From Aradus depressus (Eukaryota > Arthropoda > Insecta > Hemiptera > Aradidae), in NCBI GenBank assembly GCA_963662175.1, contig OY759225.1:10861107-10925106 (forward strand): DNA of 64,000 nt, in the 5' to 3' direction. Shown piece after piece: positions 61,333 to 64,000 of the stretch. Position 1 is the first letter of the stretch; each line of letters begins with the position of its first letter. The notes beneath the pieces are model-generated. The model saw nothing but the letters and a program-made list of their open reading frames with translations. It had not been told where the DNA came from and made no database searches. The position numbers were made by a program, and so were the translations under genes.

Positions 61333-61378
61333 TACAACTACCGGTTTCAGCTTTATACCATCGTCAGGTCTAGTTATG
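61333..61378 (-). ncRNA. Hammerhead ribozyme-like motif (P4, coding copy)
   Basis: Minus strand CTGACGA, extra T, GGT/GCT wobble helix II, GAAA, ACCGGT, A. Helix II is weakened by a C to T change relative to other P4 copies. Confidence 0.5.
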
Positions 61379-61692
61379 AACTAAGTCAGTTTGCAGAGAG
61401 CGACCCTTCTAATACATCTCGGGTGAAAGGGTGCTATTAAAACTTGGGAGTCCCCCGGCTGTACCGTTAGCTAACTCATGAAATATTTCCTAACGAAACC
61501 TAGTTCTAAATTTACATAAAACAATATTACTAGACTAATCGTGGCAAAACAACAAATATATAAGTACAAATACAAATAAATAATAAAAATAGAAATAAAA
61601 TTAATAATAATATTTAGATAACTTGAAACATATATGTGGAACCAAATATTAATAACAGATAATACAAACATATATGTGGAAACAGAACTGGA

Positions 61693-62445
61693 TCAGGGTG
61701 TTAACAAAGGGGAATAGTTGAAATAAATTTGGTCATTCATACAAATGTTCCTTTTGGTAGCTTTATTTATTTCTAATTGCTCTAAGCTATTAAGTAGCCT
61801 GCTTTTTGAGCAATAGTGGAGATATTTGATGCCTGTAGATGGCTCGAAAGTGTGGATATTGTCAATTATGTGGGTCGCGAATGTAGAACGGTTTCCTCGG
61901 TTCTTTATTTCGGCCGTGTGTTCTTTAATTCTTTCCCTAAAACGACGTCCTGTCTGTCCAATGTATAATTGACTGCACGTCGCACACTCTAGACTATAAA
62001 CTCCGCTTCTATTTTCAATATCTGTTTTGTCCCTACCTCTCTCTAGGCACTGGCTTATGGGATTGATAGTTTTAAACCCGATATTGAAACCTTCTTTTTT
62101 CAACTCTTTTTTTTCTGAAATTTTTCCGTGGTAAGTTAAGCTGACCCATTTATTATAAACTTTATTTTGTGTTTCTAATTTGGTCAGTTTGTTCCTAAAA
62201 TTATGATTTTTGACCTTCTTTTCAATTTTATTTATTGTTTTTTGTGGGTAGCTATTGTTTTTGGCTATTTCCTTAATAATCTTAAGTTCTTTATCTTTTG
62301 ATTGTTGGGTCATTGGAATTGAGTAGGCTCTGTGGAACATGGAATAAAAGGCCGCGTATTTGTTACAATAATTAGGCCTAAATATACAAGAAATAATAAT
62401 AATAAAAATAGAACAGGAAATAAAAGCTTTAATTCTAAACAACAT
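61693..62445 (-). pseudogene. Penelope-like element: RT end plus GIY-YIG endonuclease
   Basis: About 250 codons. The N-terminal part has YCNKYAAFYSMFHRAYSIPM and ELKIIKEIAKNNSYP, the conserved segment at the end of Penelope-like reverse transcriptases. After a charged linker comes NRSGVYSLECATCSQLYIGQ then TGRRFRERIKEHTAEI. This is a GIY-YIG nuclease with G-V-Y and Y-I-G, the C-x2-C pair between them typical of Penelope-like elements, the Arg of the RRFRER helix, and a later Glu in LLNSLEQLEI. The nuclease cuts target DNA for reverse transcription. The frame stops at 61693. Its apparent start (27 extra codons to 62526) is pogo-like DNA, so the protein is truncated and most of the RT is absent. 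Confidence 0.95.
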
Positions 62446-63057
62446 ACAGTAGAACCTCTTAAAGTCGAACCTCGATAAGTCGAAAACCTCCAAAACTCGA
62501 AAAAAGTTTCGTTCCTTTCCCTTCAAACCCCAAAACCTCCATTAGTCGAAATTTCAACCCTCTATTAGTCGAAATAATCAGTGAGTCCCTACAAGCCATT
62601 TTGGTACATATTTTCCCTCTATAACTCGAAAATATAAATTGAACCTCTGTATACCTTTACATTTGAAACTTATTACCTCTATAGCTCGAAGAAAAATAAG
62701 TCACCGACTTTAAGAATTTGCCGACAATGTACACCATTGTTTCTTAGAAAACAAGTATACAATAAATAGGATTACCAATTATCTAAAGCAAAAAAAAATT
62801 ACTGATTTTTTTTAATACCTACATATATAAGGATGTTTTGAAATAATATTGATGTATAATAAATATAAATATGTTTGTTACCTCTGTAACTTGAATTTTT
62901 ATTTATTTCAACTCTCTAACTCAAAATTAGTTAGAATGAATCTTAACCTCTAGAAGTCGAATCAAAATCCGCCTAAGTCGAAATCCTCCATAAGTCGAAA
63001 ACTCTATAACTCGAATTTTTTCTCCCTTGATGTTCGACTTATAGAGGTTCTACTGTA
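62445..63057 (-). mobile_element. pogo/Tc1-superfamily nonautonomous element, copy 2
   Basis: Element 62447-63055 with CAGTAGAACCTCT ends in both directions and TA on each side. Inverted relative to 14010-14680 and about 60 bp shorter. It lies at the 5' edge of the Penelope-like frame; its other side is R1-like LINE DNA, so one neighbour was rearranged. Confidence 0.9.
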
Positions 63058-64000
63058 TTAGGACAAGAACAAGCCCCTCTTGTACACCAGCCTGGGGGAT
63101 TCCAAGCCCGGGTACTGAGCCTGGAACCTCCCGGAGAAATCCCCCTCCGACCAACCAGAGGGTATGCCGTAGACGACCAGACGCGGGATCCTTTTAGGAA
63201 GTGCCTGCGCTTTCAGGCCCGCTTCCTGGAGCCTCGCGCTGGTCGCCAGCACCTCCAGCTCGTCGGCGGTGGAGACCTCCAGGAGGATTCCCCCCTCCTG
63301 GCGGGTCGGCAGGACCGGATGTTGATCCCAAGCTCTCTCGGGGTCAGCTTGTCAAGGGCAGTCTCCAGTGAGCATGTGGTCGTCCCTTGGATGGGAGCTA
63401 CCACCGCCACATAGGTTTTCGGTCTGGTGGGGCCCCCAGCGGCTGCGGTCCTCGCCAGCTCCTTCAAGATGATATTTTTCTTGATGGCTGCTGGTTGGGC
63501 TGCTGGGGCGGCGGATGAGGCCGTCCTCGGCTTCTTCTTCTTCCTTCTCAGCACCTCGGTCCACTTTTCTTCCGGGGGGGCCAGGGTTTGGTCCAGGAGA
63601 GCTGGGGGGTTATTGAGGGGGGGTAAATTTTTAGCTGCAGGCTGGATGTTGGACTTCGTGGGGGGGGGGGGGGGCAAGAGAAGTAGAGGAGGTTGGGGAT
63701 GGTTCAGCCTCTGCCCTGCGACCAACTGAGCAGAGCTTTGGGGCCGGTGCCTTTGGTCCACCAAGCCTAGTGGCGATGGCCTCCGCCATTACTTCGGGTC
63801 GAAAAGTCTCCAGGATCTCCGAAGAAACCCGGGCTCTCGTCTCGGCCTCAAGCTGCCTGATGAAGGAGGCCGCCAGCAGCTCAGTGAGTCGTTGAACGCC
63901 GTCGTTGACTTTCCGCTGACTGGCCTTACCCATTTTTGAAGCCAGTGCAGTCTCGGCGATCATGTGTTGAATGGCTGCCGCCTCTCCATTGGGGCAGCCA
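63058..64000 (-). pseudogene. R1-like LINE ORF1 (gag-like), runs off window
   Basis: GC-rich minus-strand coding region unlike its AT-rich surroundings. Pieces in order: MIAETALASKMGKASQRKVN and RQLEAETRARVSSEILETFR (63963-63631); a proline-rich linker; WTEVLRRKKKKPRT and VAVVAPIQGTTTCSLETALD then RELGINIRSCR (63764-63300); and, after a frameshift, LATSARLQEAGLKAQALPKR and PRLVVYGIPSGWSEGDF (63252-63058). The W-x-E-V-x-R-R-K block, L-G-I-x-I-R and P-R-L-V-V-Y-G are the conserved features of R1-clade ORF1 proteins, ahead of the zinc knuckles. The knuckles and ORF2 are missing where the pogo-like element begins. At least two frameshifts. Confidence 0.85.

Larger units (their letters stand above)
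61225..62445 (-). mobile_element. Penelope-like element, 5'-truncated
   Basis: In minus order: end of the reverse transcriptase and GIY-YIG frame (62445-61693), untranslated region, P4 hammerhead-like motif (61378-61333), then the tail ending GTTCCTCAACTTAGAAGTTG at about 61225. This copy links the P4 terminal pieces (35566, 41325) to a coding Penelope-like element. Its upstream side is cut by a pogo-like element at 62447. Confidence 0.92.

Noticed and set aside
61693..62526. Reading the 277-residue frame as an intact protein from its ATG
   Set aside because: The first 27 codons lie in the pogo-like insertion; the true protein would be longer upstream and is truncated.
63427..63729. 100-residue plus-strand frame with GGGGG
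   Set aside because: Antisense shadow of the R1-like ORF1.

Overview
This is a eukaryotic, AT-rich, intron-scale stretch dominated by transposable elements. It is most consistent with an insect genome. The basis is an insect-type set of non-LTR retrotransposons (R1-like, I/jockey-like), Penelope-like elements, mariner, hAT, pogo-like and Helitron remnants, and a tRNA-derived SINE whose 3' tail is (CCTAA)n-like, the same word as the insect telomere repeat. A hemipteran (planthopper-like) host is my guess from general familiarity with the repeat style; the sequence does not prove it. No prokaryotic features and no complete host protein gene are visible.

The clearest host gene is an intact tRNA-Leu(CAG) at 19174-19256 (minus). 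Two possible protein-coding exons are offered at low to moderate confidence: a first coding exon on the minus strand at 20531-20660, ending in a GTAAGG donor, and a terminal exon on the plus strand at 25307-25407, preceded by a pyrimidine-rich acceptor. Everything else that codes is a fragment of transposon protein: a mariner transposase end (3089-3408), hAT C-terminal domains (5068-5250, 9917-10144, 54642-55148), several LINE ORF ends (7126-7386, 18048-18343, 21166-21372, 29129-29820, 30985-31235, 34700-35081, 39117-39231, 51429-51607), an R1-like LINE ORF1 (63058-64000), and the reverse-transcriptase end plus GIY-YIG endonuclease of a Penelope-like element (61693-62445).

Layout: 1-5 kb has SINEs, a local duplication, element H copy 1, a mariner end and a TIR MITE. 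5-11 kb has a Helitron, a LINE 3' end and a hAT deletion derivative with perfect target duplications. 11-16 kb has a 65-bp minisatellite, a pogo-like element and a 42-bp array. 16-26 kb has foldback elements, the tRNA gene and candidate exons. 26-37 kb has a 23-bp array, palindromic Penelope pieces, LINEs and a 0.9-kb near-perfect foldback. 37-42 kb has a GTTTAAAC minisatellite split by a LINE and a three-level nest (Penelope piece in a TTAA MITE in a hAT). 42-56 kb has SINEs, an inverted duplication, a second Helitron, H copy 2, a second MITE copy and a second hAT. 56-64 kb has a 588-bp foldback, three SINEs with two perfect target duplications, the Penelope endonuclease and the R1-like ORF1.

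The most interesting signal is a set of hammerhead-ribozyme-like motifs spread over the window, mostly inside Penelope-like terminal regions. Several sequence-divergent families keep CTGANGA, a helix II, GAAA and a short stem III (in three families an exact palindrome), with compensating changes in the stems. All carry an extra U after CUGANGA. Other points of interest are the telomere-like SINE tail, three related long-inverted-repeat elements sharing an ATCAGCGACC box, and poly(G) tracts placed just inside hAT-type termini.
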